Shown here piece after piece: positions 13,601-24,729 of a stretch of 64,000 nt of DNA. The number at the start of each line of letters is the position of its first letter. Within the stretch, counting starts at the first letter, position 1. Made by a program: the position numbers and the translations under genes. Source of the DNA: Polytrichum commune (lineage: Eukaryota; Streptophyta; Polytrichopsida; Polytrichales; Polytrichaceae); contig OX485804.1 of assembly GCA_950295325.1 (NCBI GenBank), forward strand, positions 55,616,001-55,680,000, given 5' to 3'. The notes below the pieces were generated by a model. That model was not told the DNA's origin. It did no database searches and was given only the letters and a program-made list of their open reading frames with translations.

Positions 13601-15813
13601 CGAAATAGTCAAATTTGAGTGCTGATAGCTCTGTGGAAGAACGTCCCAAATTAGGTCAGATTTCACAACATTTCCACACATTTCCAAAGGTTCATAATTT
13701 CCCTCGTGATGTAGAGCTGGGAGGAACGAACTCCCATGTGCAAAGAAGACTCACGTTGGAGCAAGTTCACAGAGATCCCCCGACAATCATTCAAGTCCAG
13801 TGAGGAGGTATGTATGACCTTTTGCAGACCAAGATTTCACTCAAAATCACACCCTATTGTCTGTTTTCTACACTGAAAGCAAAATTCTCAAGCAGTGTGC
13901 AACCATTTAGAGTGCCAGGAAGTGATTGGCATTCTAAACATATCACTTACTGGCAACATCACTCAAAAATAGGTCACATTTCACAACATTTCCACACGAT
14001 TCCTAAGTTTCGTAGTTTCCCTCATGATGTAGAGCTGGAGCTGGGACCGGCGAACTCCCATGTCCGAAGGAGACCACATTGCAGCAAGTTCAGGGCTCCC
14101 TCAACAATCATTCACAAGTCCAATGAGAAGGAAGCATGTACGACCTTTCGCAGATGAAGCACTCTCAAAAACTCATACCCTCAAGGAATGTTACAGTAGG
14201 GACGGAGAAACCTTCATATCTCCAGGCATATCACTCATAAGCAACACTACCCCTGAGCAAGCTGCCCGGTTTAAAAGAGGTCAAATTTCACAACAATATC
14301 ATACAGTGCTTCGAACCGAGAAAGATTCACATCTCCAAGCATATCACTCACCAGTGATATTATCACTGAGCAAGACGTCCAGCTCAAAATAGGTCAATTC
14401 TCACAACATTTCCTCAGAGTCCTGGGTATTGTAGTTCCCCTCATGACGTAGAGCTGGGAATGGTGACCTCCCATGTCCAAAGAAGACTAAATTGCAGCAG
14501 CTTCACAAACTGAGCTCCCTCAACAATCATTCAAGTCCAATGAGAAGAAGGCATGTATGACCTTTCACAGATGAACCACTCAAACCACCAAACCATAACA
14601 TAACGTTCATCTTCTATGCAAAAAGCCCAAGTTCTCAAGCAAGGTTACAGGGCCAGGAACCGAGAAACATTTTATCTCCAAGCATATCATTTACCAGCAA
14701 CATTACGCCTGAGCAACACGGCCAGCCCAAAAGAGGTCAAATTCACAACATTTTCTAGGTTTTGTAGTTTTTCTCCTGATGTAGAGCTGGGAATGGTGAC
14801 CTCCCATGTCCGAACAAGCCCACATTGCAGCAAGCTCATAGACAAGGCTCCTCAACAATCATTCAATTCCAGTGAAAAGGAGGCATGGCATGATGTATGT
14901 TCTTTCGCAAATTAAGCACACACAGAGATCATACACCGACCATCTGCTTCCTACGCAGAAAGCCCAAAATCTCAAGCAATATCATACAGCGCTTGGCACC
15001 AAGAAACATTCGCATCTCCAAGCATATCACTCACCAGCAACATTGCCCCTGAGCAAGCTCTCCGGCTCAAAATAGGTCAAATTTCACAACATTTCCACAT
15101 AATTCTTAGGTTTTGTAATTTCGCTAGTGATCCAGAGCGCGGACCAGTGACCTCCCATGTCCGAAGAAGACCACACTGCAGAAAGTTCAGAGACAGAGTT
15201 CCCTCAACAATCATCCAAGTCCAATAAGAAGAAGCCATGCATGACATTTCGCAAATCAAGCACTCAGAAAACAAGCATTCCCTAACGTCTGCTTCCTACA
15301 AAGAAAGCCCAAATTGCCAAGCAGTGTTACAGAGCAGGGATTCACCTTCATATCTCCAAGCATAACACCCACTAGCAACATTACCAATGAGCAAGCTGCC
15401 CGCTCAAAATAAGTCGAATTTCACAACATTTCCACACAGTTCTTAGGTTTGTAATTTCGCTAATGATGCAGAGCCAGGAACGGCGACCTCCCATGTCCGA
15501 AGCCCACATTGCAGCAAGTTCAGACAGCGCTCCCTCGACAAGCATTCCAAGTCCAATGAAAGAGAGGCATGTACCTATGATCTATTGCACATGAAGCACT
15601 CACAAACAATCATCACAGACCATACCCCCTACCGTCCTCCCTACGCAGAAAGCCCAAATTCTCAAACATTGTTAACCGAGAAACATATATGCAAGCATCA
15701 TCATATCACTCACCAGCGACATAACCCCTGAGCAAGCCATCCGGCCCACCGTTACAGCATCCCAGCAACGTGGTCGCCAGCAAAAGCCCACAAATCAGCT
15801 TCGCACCAGCCAT
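10618..15813 (-). CDS. RNS2: RNase T2, class II S-like (RNS2-like), nine exons
   Basis: Predicted secreted or vacuolar RNase T2, which cleaves RNA through a 2',3'-cyclic phosphate intermediate and in plants serves rRNA turnover. Exons in order: 15714-15813, 13543-13630, 13301-13329, 13077-13150, 12619-12723, 12201-12204, 11899-11990, 11560-11721, 10618-10743. All have GT-AG borders and consistent phases, giving 260 codons (259 aa), the length I recall for RNS2-type enzymes. Residues about 1-22 form a hydrophobic signal peptide (MAGAKLICGLLLATTLL). Then come FDYFVFSQEWPGTYC, active-site motif CAS I (FSIHGVWPEFNDGSWPECC), NFWQHEWEKHGTC (CAS II) and the C-terminal EIYVCFDK. Both catalytic histidines are present. 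The last exon adds a 41-aa tail as in vacuolar class II enzymes. Intron 1 is a tandem array (separate entry). Confidence 0.93.
10744..11559 (-). repeat. Repeat-bearing intron 8 of the RNase T2 gene
   Basis: This 816-bp intron contains repeated pieces such as gtgggcc and gtgtggcccacac, and the pair cactaaatagtcctattagtgt (about 10903) and cccacactaaataggac (about 11184). It looks like an old MITE-type insertion. Exact ends and a target duplication were not resolved. Confidence 0.4.
12201..12204 (-). other. RNS2: 4-nt microexon (TGGG) of the RNase T2 gene
   Basis: Minus-strand context is a pyrimidine-rich tract ending ttattgtag, then TGGG, then gtgagtatt, a consensus donor. The upstream exon ends CAT GAG (H-E) in phase 0, and the downstream exon begins AG AAG CAT GGG ACA TGT. 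Without these four bases the join is out of frame and lacks the family's tryptophan. With them the join reads H-E-W-E-K-H-G-T-C, the exact CAS II signature of RNase T2 enzymes. Frame rescue and motif completion together make this a strong prediction. Transcript evidence would settle it. Confidence 0.85.
13631..15713 (-). repeat. Tandem array filling RNase T2 intron 1
   Basis: Intron 1 (2083 bp) consists of about six diverged tandem units of roughly 335-345 bp. Marker positions on the plus strand for the tatcactcaccagc-like segment are about 13945, 14229, 14341, 14687, 15026 and 15361, with the true exon 1 end at about 15704. Each unit repeats the last 30-40 bases of exon 1 plus its donor. Several keep a sequence matching the real donor (GCTG followed by GTGAGTGATATG on the minus strand), notably those at 14341 and 15026. 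A further shared block (ggtcaaatttcacaacatttcc on the plus strand) marks each unit. Open frames inside the array are by-products. Confidence 0.85.
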
Positions 15814-17889
15814 GGCAAAAGATGGGATCTCCTGCTCCCAAAACACCCACTTCTACTACAAAACACGAAACAATTCGAACCCACAAATGCTGCCAGTGCA
15901 GTGCAGATGGGACAATCTGTGGCGACGCTTCGCAACTCAAAGTCCTACGAAACCCTCGGAGTCGCAATCTGGAAATGGAGAAGAAGCGATAACATAAAAC
16001 TTCTTAGCAACGGTGGGAGGCAGAAGCAGAGGAAGGCAAGATTCCTTGCCCAGGTTTTGGGACAAACTTTCTTTATAAGCTATGTAACCAGGAAGAACTG
16101 ATCTTTTGGGACTGAGCAAAAGTGGGCCCACTAGCCTATTTCCAACATCTCAGGAGCCGAGCCGAAATCCGCTCAAAATTACTTTCTCGGTTGTAAGGTA
16201 CAAGCAGCTAACTTGTACTATGGACAGGAGCTTTGGTCTTTCAGAGTTGTAAGACCCTGTTGATGATGGTTATCGCCCTCATTCCGAATTCTTGGCCCAC
16301 ACCCATAAGTTAGCCCACAAAAGCATGTGACGTAAGCAAAAAGCATCGGCAGTAGAAAGTAATTTCAGAGTGAAGTAAATGTGATGCTTACAAGCTAAAT
16401 AATAAAACCCATGCAGGTGCTGTGTCCGCAAACAAATTCTACGGACTCCGTGTACTTCATTGTAAGACACCACAAGAAAATTTGCAAAACCGTGAGGGTC
16501 CGATGGTACCAGCGAAGAAACCATCACTAATTACATGCCTCGTGTATGGAATACAATATGCACGGTTGCTTGGCTTTCGCAGCATGGTGCTCGCGGTCGC
16601 AGCCTCGCTCTTGCCGTCGTAGCCTCGCTCTCGTTGCTGTACCCTTGCACCCGCGGTTGGTGAGTACGCCCGTCATCGTTGACGGGTGGCTACCGGAGCA
16701 ACCGGTTGTACTTGGGCGTCATTGACATTGCCCGGGCAACCAAGCCTACCCGAGGAAAATGCAAGGGTAATGACGTCCCCTCCCCAAAGAGACATGGAGG
16801 AACTCATGCTCATGATGTGAGTGTCATTTTAAATCGCATCACAAACAAAAACTCATGATGTGAGTTCCATTTTACATCTCATGACACACAAAAACTCATT
16901 GACCTAATCAAACTCAAGGGCCAAAAACGTTTTAAACTCAGTAGTTGTACTAAAATCTAAACCCACACACCAATTATGTGATATTTCATGATGTGAGTGT
17001 CACTTTACATCTATGTGTTCCACACATTCACTCTATATGAGCACTTCAAGCTTTGGGTCTTATGATCTATTCTAAAATACGTAAAAGTAAATTATATATA
17101 CAACATAGTTGTAGTTGGTGGGTGTGAGGGCCTTGTCCCATCATTCTAAGAACATGAGCAAAGGGGTCAGCTTAGATCACAAGCGGACTTCATTTAATGT
17201 TTTCATATTTCATATGCAAGGGTGCAACATATTGGGATGGCACGAGTTACAACTAGTTTCTTGCAATACATAAGAGTTCCAATTTTTTTTTTTGAAACCA
17301 TGACTTCATATTAATCAAAATCATGACATAAGTGGGGAATGGTTCTCTTATTATATAAGAGTTGATATTGTCCCCCCTCTATGTTGCATTTTGAAGGGGT
17401 TGGGAGAGTTTAAAATGGAAATAACATCTCTAATTTGCAAATAACGATAATGTGTGCATACCTACTTTGTAAAATCTCACCTTGGCAATCCTAAAACATG
17501 GTTAGAGCACTAGACAATGTTGGGACATGTTGTCAATACCAACATCTCCAATTGTATGTTGAAGGTTGAATTTGAACCAAAGAGCAGTCATTCACATGTT
17601 CCCATGATCCATCCTCGCAAAATAGAAGTTGGCTTCTCCCCTTCAAATATGCAACATATGGAGTGTATGAGATCTTCACCCCTACATAAAGGAATCAACC
17701 ATCAATAATTTGTAATCTTTGACCAAATAGAATTTTAGCTCCATTTTTCTATGCAAAAGCTCGTGTTTTGCAAGTTCATAAAAGGATGAGTTTTCATGTA
17801 GGCCCCTTGCCTGCCATATTCTAGTATTAATAAGGACAAACCCGCCCAAATGTAGAGGGAATCTAGTGGGTAGGGTTTGCATGTGCCAA
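15814..17889. other. RNase T2 promoter side and repeat-rich intergenic DNA
   Basis: 15814 to about 16100 should hold the promoter and 5' UTR of the minus-strand RNase gene; no clear TATA box was fixed. 16540-16770 is a GC-rich block whose start matches, in opposite orientation, sequence near 21480-21560 (atggaatacaatatgcacgg). 16803-17010 has about three short tandem copies of a 42-bp unit around actcatgatgtgagt. No gene was seen. Confidence 0.5.
16540..16770. repeat. GC-rich dispersed repeat, copy 1
   Basis: The stretch beginning atggaatacaatatgcacgg followed by alternating tcgcagcctcgct-type motifs matches the reverse complement of about 21450-21560. It is much richer in GC than its surroundings. 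No coding meaning is apparent. Confidence 0.6.
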
Positions 17890-18265
17890 CTACACTAAAC
17901 ATGATATTCAGTGTCATATGATACTTAATGTCACTATGGTAACTTTTTGGATGGCACTTCTTGTGAATAAGTCAACAAATATTGTCATTGATGATGGATG
18001 AGTTCATCCATTGTTCATAGCCCTACCTTCTCTTGTTAGTCATTTGTGATGAAATATTGTCATGGATGACTCAAATTTGGATGAAAAATCACTTGGTTAG
18101 TGACGGTAATTACAACACTGTAAATCTTTAATCTCCCAAAAATATTACAAGGAATGACAAATAATGTTAACTTAACATCTAGTGTTGGTGACACTACCAT
18201 AGTTTACAATTGGTATTGAGCAAGACAATTAACATTGGTGGCACTAAATATCATATTTAGTGTAG
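17890..18265 (+). mobile_element. MITE with CTACACTAAA ends, copy A (full)
   Basis: A 376-bp element begins CTACACTAAACATGATA and ends TATCATATTTAGTGTAG, an imperfect terminal inverted repeat of about 17 bp. It has no coding capacity. Related copies occur at 44404-44733, 47137-47457 and 60214-60819. The ends recall CACTA-type termini if the first two or three bases are target sequence, but the superfamily is not settled. Confidence 0.75.
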
Positions 18266-18269
18266 CTAC

Positions 18270-19358
18270 TCCCAACTTATGAATTTAGGCCCATTAGTAA
18301 CCTCCTCCATGCTAAAATTGGGTCTTCAATCCTTTGGTGTCCGAAACGTGTAAGTTAAAGATTTTTTAGTGGATGCATGGAAATTTAGCGGCATGTGTCC
18401 ATGGCCCCCCACATTCTAGCGGACTGCCATAATGTGTTTGGATGACGGCTTATGCTTAACTACATACAAACCCCTCCAACCCAATATTTTCTAAAATCTA
18501 ATGGATGAGCAGCCTACATGGAAACTCACCATAAGCTTAATGGTCCCACACCTTGAAGTGCTTTGTGTAGAGCGAGCATGTAGAATATGTATAGGGTCTA
18601 CTCTCTTGGTGATTGGTATTCCCAATTTAACAATATGGCTCAAGATTGCTATTTGATGTGTTACCATGAGCCTTTCTTAAAATGGCCACTTCGCACTTTA
18701 TGCAAGCATTTCACTATTGCGGTTGCGTAACCAATTGTTGAATGACCCATTGTAATGTTAGGTAGATGAGTCTTTAAATTGTTATTTTTTCCAACTACCC
18801 TACTTCTTGTAAGATATGAAACACACTATGAGACTTGAGCTCAAGATGGTTAGACCCTAAATTGAGGTTTTAGCAACTCTCCTTATGATTTGTGGAGCTC
18901 GTATGAATATCTTCATGCAATGTCAAAGCAAAGATTCTTGTGCTCATTAAAGGATCATATAGAATCTCCGACCGTGTTGACTATTAAATCTAGAATAATT
19001 AAGTGATTTGAACACGAGTCCAATATATTGTAAAAACATATCTTAATCACATCCACTATCTTTCATCACATGAGAATGATGGAGCAGGTTCTATGGCCTC
19101 TCAAATGTGCAGTGAGACTAGGACCACATCACAATCACCATTGCGAAGACCATTGTTTTCATGGATTGGAGTAGAAGTATGTGGGCCTATTGCATGCACT
19201 TCCAAATCCACATATAATTTTAGCCATTGCATGGGGCCGACAATACTGATTCTTACTTTGTAGACAGCACACCAAACCACGTGCTATTCAAATATAGGCA
19301 TCTAATAACCAAATATAACCAGAGATTGGTTGTCTACACTTTACATCAAATAATAGAG
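18270..19358. other. Intergenic repeat DNA
   Basis: No coding region is supported. Near 18510-18537 is a cagcctacatggaaactcacc segment related to the foldback elements at 60.1 and 60.5 kb. 18870-18960 shares a ttttggagctc...atgaa block with 25345-25440 and 53215-53310, so it belongs to a dispersed repeat. Confidence 0.45.
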
Positions 19359-19688
19359 TTATCCTTTAATTCAACATGACTTTTGGTAGGGAGTTGGTTG
19401 TTTTGCTTACAAAACCTTCCATGTTTGGTAAGTTTTTGGTGCATGCGTGGAGGTGGTGTGGAGGTTTGAACAAAGAACATTATATATTGGTTCATGGAGG
19501 GTCAAACTCATTTTAGAACCTCTTGGCATGCCAAAATGAGTTTGACCCTCCATGAACCAATATATAATGTTCTTTGTTCAAACCTCCACACCACCTCCAC
19601 GCATGCACCAAAAACTTACCAAACATGGAAGGTTTTGTAAGCAAAACAACCAACTCCCTACCAAAAGTCATGTTGAATTAAAGGATAA
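19359..19688. repeat. Long inverted repeat, 156-bp arms, 18-bp spacer
   Basis: Left arm 19359-19514 and right arm 19533-19688 are reverse complements with no mismatch that I could find, separated by agaacctcttggcatgcc. Transcription across it would give a long, fully paired hairpin. No protein is indicated; the open frame starting at 19552 is a by-product. Short telomere-like repeats follow at about 19795-19826. Confidence 0.92.
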
Positions 19689-19792
19689 TTCAAATACCAC
19701 TATCTTGACCCAAGCGCAAACTACAATATGCCAATTACATTGTCTTGAACCAAGTAAGAATGCTCACTCAATGTTCTTGCATTCATGCTAAA

Positions 19793-19827
19793 CCCCTTAA
19801 ACCTTAAACCCTAAACCCTTAACCCAT
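19793..19827. repeat. Short interstitial telomere-like tract
   Basis: Degenerate CCCTAAA and CCTTAAA units in a row (cttaaaccttaaaccctaaa and following cccttaaccc), matching the plant telomere repeat. It is too short to imply a fusion point. Confidence 0.7.
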
Positions 19828-20629
19828 AGTATTATGTTGTTCTTCTTAAAATCTGGTGAAATTTCTTCCAAGCCTTGCACTTCGAGGTTATCTTATTGAT
19901 ACCGGCTTAGGACGACCTTAAGTGACGGAGGAGAGTTATGTCCTCCAAGAATTAAAGAGATTAACATGCAAATTCATCCAAACAGAACATGAATGTCATT
20001 ATTGTTCACCCTCTTCAGTATGACACGTGTGAGAAACACAAAAAGGTCATGTTATCTAGGTGTCGTCTTCTCATTCATATGACAAGTGGCGTAAAGTTGT
20101 CATATTACTGAGGGAATACAAAATCATCACAATAAATATGAGCTTAAACATATATATACAACAAGTTTAGGCAATATAGATGGTATGAAATAAGAGCTTG
20201 TAACTCCAAACAAATACAAATATTTTCAAAAACTCTTGATAGAGGAGTCCAAAGAGTGTAGTTGGATTGACATCCCCCGCTACCTCATTTTATCATTAGA
20301 ACTCTCAAATGAGAGGCAAGCAATTGGGCCTCATGGTTGGACACATACACCTTCATTTTCATTGGGTTATAGCCATGCATATATTGATTGGGGACAAGGA
20401 ACATTTTTTGGATTAAATTTGGACATAGTTCCAAGATTTGAACTATTTGGTTGATTCATAATTGAATTGTATGGGCGGACCCCCAATACGCTAGCAATAT
20501 ACCTACTTTTCATGATGATACATGAGTTGACAATAGATATTTGAATAATATGATATTTGAATATGATTATATTATGCCAAAAGGACATATATTGAATAGA
20601 GATTGGACTATATCTTTAAAATAAAGATC

Positions 20630-21201
20630 ACCGGGGGGGGGGTCACTGGCAAAAATTTAGAAAACCACGTGCGAGAAAATATAGGGTGGATTTTATTCAA
20701 GACACATAATTTTTACATTCTTTTAGATATACAATAGCGTCCTCTAAATGTAAGTTTGGGAATTATATATAATGTATGGTATGGTTTAAGTTGTGGTATT
20801 TATTATTATTTAGATATAAAGTAGCATAAATAAAAATTAATTTAATTTTTTAATATTTATAGGTTCAACATAAATTATGTGTCATTAGTGGCATTGGATG
20901 AGAAATAAACAAATGTATGTGAACATGTGAATGAAGTTGTTGAAACGGTTACCTGGATGAAAAGTACCCTAAACCCTACCCTAAACCCACAACTCTTTAT
21001 TATTTATAAATAAGATAGGGTGATTAAAACCATACATCTTTAAATTTATATACAATGACAGGGTGTTAGAAAATACCATTCAGTAGAAATTTAACTACTT
21101 ATAGGGTAGAAAATATTCAACGAAGGAAGGTAAATACCCCCCATTAAATAGGGGGTTCTCGCGCATGTATACATAAATTAAGTGTAGGTGCACCCCCCGT
21201 G
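20630..21201. mobile_element. Non-autonomous element with G-tract ends and 9-bp TSD
   Basis: The element starts with ccgggggggggg followed by TCACTGGC and ends GTGCACCCCCCGTG. It is flanked on both sides by ATAAAGATC (20621-20629 and 21202-21210), a perfect 9-bp direct repeat, typical of Mutator-like target duplications. Both its start and the segment before its end (aaataccccccattaaatag, cgcgcatgtatac) match the element at 63058-63337. It has no intact coding region. Confidence 0.8.
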
Positions 21202-21249
21202 ATAAAGATCCATTCTATTTCAAGGATCAATTTCCCTCATAATATACTC

Positions 21250-21565
21250 CCAAGCCTAGTGTTGAGTAATGCCTTGGCCTTGGAGTTGAGGCATGGACAA
21301 GGGCATGCGGGACACGGCGGCCCGCTCCTTTTTTTTTCAGCGGGCAGGCCCCCGAAGCCCGTCCGGCACGATGTCCTATGTTGACCTGCAATGGCCGGTC
21401 TTGTAAATGCACTTCGCCTGCAATGGCCGGTTACCGCCCCGTCAAAGTGTACCTGGTCCTTTCTCTAGGTTGCAACGGTGAGCGCGAGGTTGCGACGGCG
21501 AAGGCGAGGCTGCCAAGGCCAGGCAGCCGTGCATATTGTATTCCATACTCGTGTATATTATCATG
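21250..21565. repeat. GC-rich dispersed repeat, copy 2
   Basis: This GC-rich stretch just right of the previous element matches the block at 16540-16770 in reverse orientation, best at 21480-21560 (gccgtgcatattgtattcca). Its open frames are in conflicting directions and are not supported as genes. Confidence 0.55.
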
Positions 21566-21869
21566 TGTATGTGTAAAGTGATCAAAACCAGAGCTCGGAC
21601 TTGGTCTTGTACTTCTCCTCATCAATCTCAATGTGCTTCTCGCAGGCTGCATCTTCTCCAGATTTGTCGTTGATGGCTAACCTCCCTTCCGACCCATCTC
21701 CTGGTACCCCTCCCTTCCTTGCCACTTTTACCACATGCTCCTGCACATCACCAAGCCATCCAGATTACATTCCAAACCACAAATCACAACAAATCGGTAT
21801 TGCATGCACAAATTAGTTGCATCAGGGTGAAGAAGAATTAAATTGGCAATCGCTTTGTCAGACAATCCC

Positions 21870-23155
21870 GGGGGTGCACCTTTCAAAACATGTCTGAATA
21901 TACTTGATTGCACAAAAGAGGTATTTGAACTTTTTCCTTACTACATATACACATGTATGGAGGACTTCTAGTAAAATATATAACATTTTTTTTTGTATGG
22001 TAGGATCACATATTGAGGCTCATTTATTTGGAAATATGGAGGATGAGGAGTGTGAATATGAACACACATTGATTGATGATTCTAGTGCATAAGGTGGTGA
22101 CAAGGAAATTTGTAGTGTTGGAGAAGACAACTCAAACATGTGCAAGGGTGTTGTCATATAGATGGAATTGATGCAATCGCAGGTTAAAAATGATTTACAT
22201 GAAGATGCAGAGTTGCAAAGTGAGCTTCGACATGCCTTGGATGTTCTAATTGATGAACATGAAAATGTTGAAATGCCCTCTCAATCTAATGTGAGTCCAT
22301 TGTGGGTTATGTAGAGGTAGGGAGTCTAGAATATTCAAAAGTACACTTGTTTGTCAATGGAATGGCAATCCAACTATATCTAAAGATCAATTGACTCGGA
22401 TTAAGGCTGGCATATTATATATGAAGCCTAAACTCCTAACTGCTACAAATCATGATACTATGTTAAATCTTGGTTGTGATTGTGTAGTGTGTTTTTTTAA
22501 CACACTTGAAGCCACAATTGTCAAAAAAAAAAACCTAGTAGACTAATATCATTAGCTCCAGTTAAGGTTAGGTTTGTTGGGAGGGTTTATAGGATGCATA
22601 GAAAATTTGGTACTCATTGAGTGGAGTATGGGGATCCAATTGATTTGATGGATCGTCCATCAAACATGGAGATTGGTTTATGTTGGTACCAAAAAGGAGC
22701 CAACAATAAGTGGATTTATGACCTTATGGATCAATTGATGATAGATTTAGAAATAATAATTGCATTAGCTTCTATGACATACATTAGAGACTTATAAGCT
22801 TATGAGTTACATCCAAGGGATGAAAAGTCTTCAACAACTTTATTGATGAATGCCAGGGTTTTAAATTATACATATGATATGAGTTCATTATTATTCAAAA
22901 GCATATTTGTATAATTATGTTAATGACTATATATGAATGTAACTTTTATATATATATAAATTATTATTTCTATTTTTATCATTGAAATTGTATGTATATT
23001 GCTTGCTTTTACAACAACAACAAATAAACAAACAAATAATAAATATTATATAAACAAATAATAAATAAATAAACCTTGTATTTAGGGGGTTTTTAGAGTA
23101 TGTTGCGGATGTATGTGGTTCTTGGTTTTTAATGAAAGGTGCACCCCCCCCCCCC
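21870..23155. mobile_element. TIR element with G-tract ends carrying a decayed coding stretch
   Basis: Terminal inverted repeats GGGGGTGCACCTTTCA (21870-21885) and TGAAAGGTGCACCCCC (23133-23148, extended by further C) are perfect over 16 bp. The flanks carry near-identical cagacaat and cagacgat. A related uninterrupted site exists at about 23545-23590 (attaaattggcaattgctcc ... aacgattgatta), which supports insertion. Internally, 22000-22310 on the plus strand reads as an acidic protein remnant (HLFGNMEDEECEYEHTLIDD) with stops. Its family is not recognised. Confidence 0.75.
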
Positions 23156-24329
23156 TCAAGGCAGACGATTGATTTGTGAGAAGTGATTATGGTCTAGAAT
23201 GCCTAACCTTGAGTTGTTATTCCAAGCATTGCATGTCAACAAGAGGATCAACATGTTGAGCAACAAAAGAAACAAATGTCGATAAGGAAAGTGATAATGC
23301 ATAAATTAGGTGCATTCGTGTGAGGGGAGGGTGAGTGTGAAGTGGAATCGTTGACAACTACACCTATGCCACATTAATGCTTTATTAGAAGTGATTGCAT
23401 TCTAGATAGCTTAACCTCTTGAGATGTTGTTGCAAGCATTGCATGTCAACATGAGGGAACAACATAAATGCATGTCAAGAAGGAAAATGATAAACCACAC
23501 CTCACATTGCAAACAAAAATTAGGAGCATCAAGGTGAGTGTGAAGGAGAATTAAATTGGCAATTGCTCCACCAAACGATTGATTATGCCAAGTGGTGGTA
23601 TTCCATATTACCCAACTTTGGGATGATGATCCAAGCGTTGAGCAACAAATGAAATGAATGTCGAGAAGGAGAATTGTGACAATTGGCAAAGAAAAGGTAG
23701 GATGATTTAGGTGTGGGATGACCTTTTCAAGCTTACTTGGCTCATCACACTACTTAACTAAACCCCCACTAAAGCCCCTCACAATGTACAAACACTTCAC
23801 TAACACCTCAACTAAACCATGAAGCTCTTCAACTGACAAAGAATTAGCTCTAGCACTAACAAGTATGCTATACTCAGGGTGGGTTTCCATGTACATTGCT
23901 CACCCACCATACTATGCTTGGAATCATGACAAATGTAGATGAAATTTGATGGGTAGGGTTCGTGTGTGCCAACCAACTATTATTAATCTAAGTGTTTAGT
24001 AGACGCATGGAAGTCTTAATGGGCCATGGTCACGGTCCTCCACACTCTAGTAGGCAACAAGACTTTGGTTGGTTGATTACTTGCTTGTGTTGTCTTCATG
24101 AGAACACATCCAACACACTAATTTTAGAATCTAGTGGGTCAGCAACAAACATGGAAACCCACCCTTAGCTCATCACAATTCACTAGTTGTTGTTGATGGC
24201 AAATTACGCATGATTATGTAGACCAAGGTTTTGCGATTTATTAGTTCACATGAGTGGATCAGAGGAGAGGTGGTTGCATGCATAGGGTGGTGGATTACCA
24301 AGTGGCCCAAGTAGAGGCAAGCATGATTG
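23156..24329. repeat. Host repeat copies around the G-tract element
   Basis: 23160-23420 and 23400-23660 contain related segments (gttgttgcaagcattgcatgtcaac, agaagtgattatggtctag-like), so a dispersed repeat is present at least twice. 23875-24175 starts cagggtgggtttccatgtac and ends catggaaacccacccttag, a TIR element related to the hairpins at 60.1 and 60.5 kb. No gene was seen. Confidence 0.5.
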
Positions 24330-24729
24330 GGGCCAGTTCATACAGGGTCCCAAGTCCTAAGTCCTAAGTCACTAGAGGTCAATCCGTGCAATCTTATTAG
24401 CCGTTGAGAGCATGGAAGTTGGGACTTACCACTTCACACGGGGTCCCAAGTCCTAAGTCCCAAGTATGACATGAATGCCTACATGGCAACACTTTTTGGA
24501 GGTGAGGCTTGGGACTTGTGTTGAGAGTTGGGTCGAGCAAAAAACTAAACCCAACTCTCAACACAAGTCCCGCAAATATTTGCGCATAAAATAATCAAGA
24601 TCCGACTTTAATGATAATTAACCGTATTCTAATGTTTTCTTGAGGCTCAAAAGTTGGGACTTTGCCTCCATGTTGGGACTTGCCAACATAAGTGGGACTT
24701 GGGACTTTGGGGCCCATGTGAACCGGCCC
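24330..24729. mobile_element. Foldback element, GGGCC-GGTTCACA family, copy 1
   Basis: Ends GGGCCAGTTCATAC and GTGAACCGGCCC form an imperfect terminal inverted repeat of about 14 bp. Inside, 24511-24533 and 24549-24571 are perfect 23-bp inverted arms around a 15-base loop that contains gtcgagca-type sequence (cgagcaaaaa). Short direct repeats of ggtcccaagtcctaagtcc occur near 24347 and 24440. It shares this architecture with 55322-55706. No coding capacity. Confidence 0.75.

Noticed and set aside
13810-15075. Serial plus-strand open frames in RNase T2 intron 1
   Set aside because: They are repeated because the intron is a tandem array, and run opposite to the gene.
19552-19791. 79-aa open frame
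   Set aside because: Lies across one arm of the perfect inverted repeat; no family resemblance.
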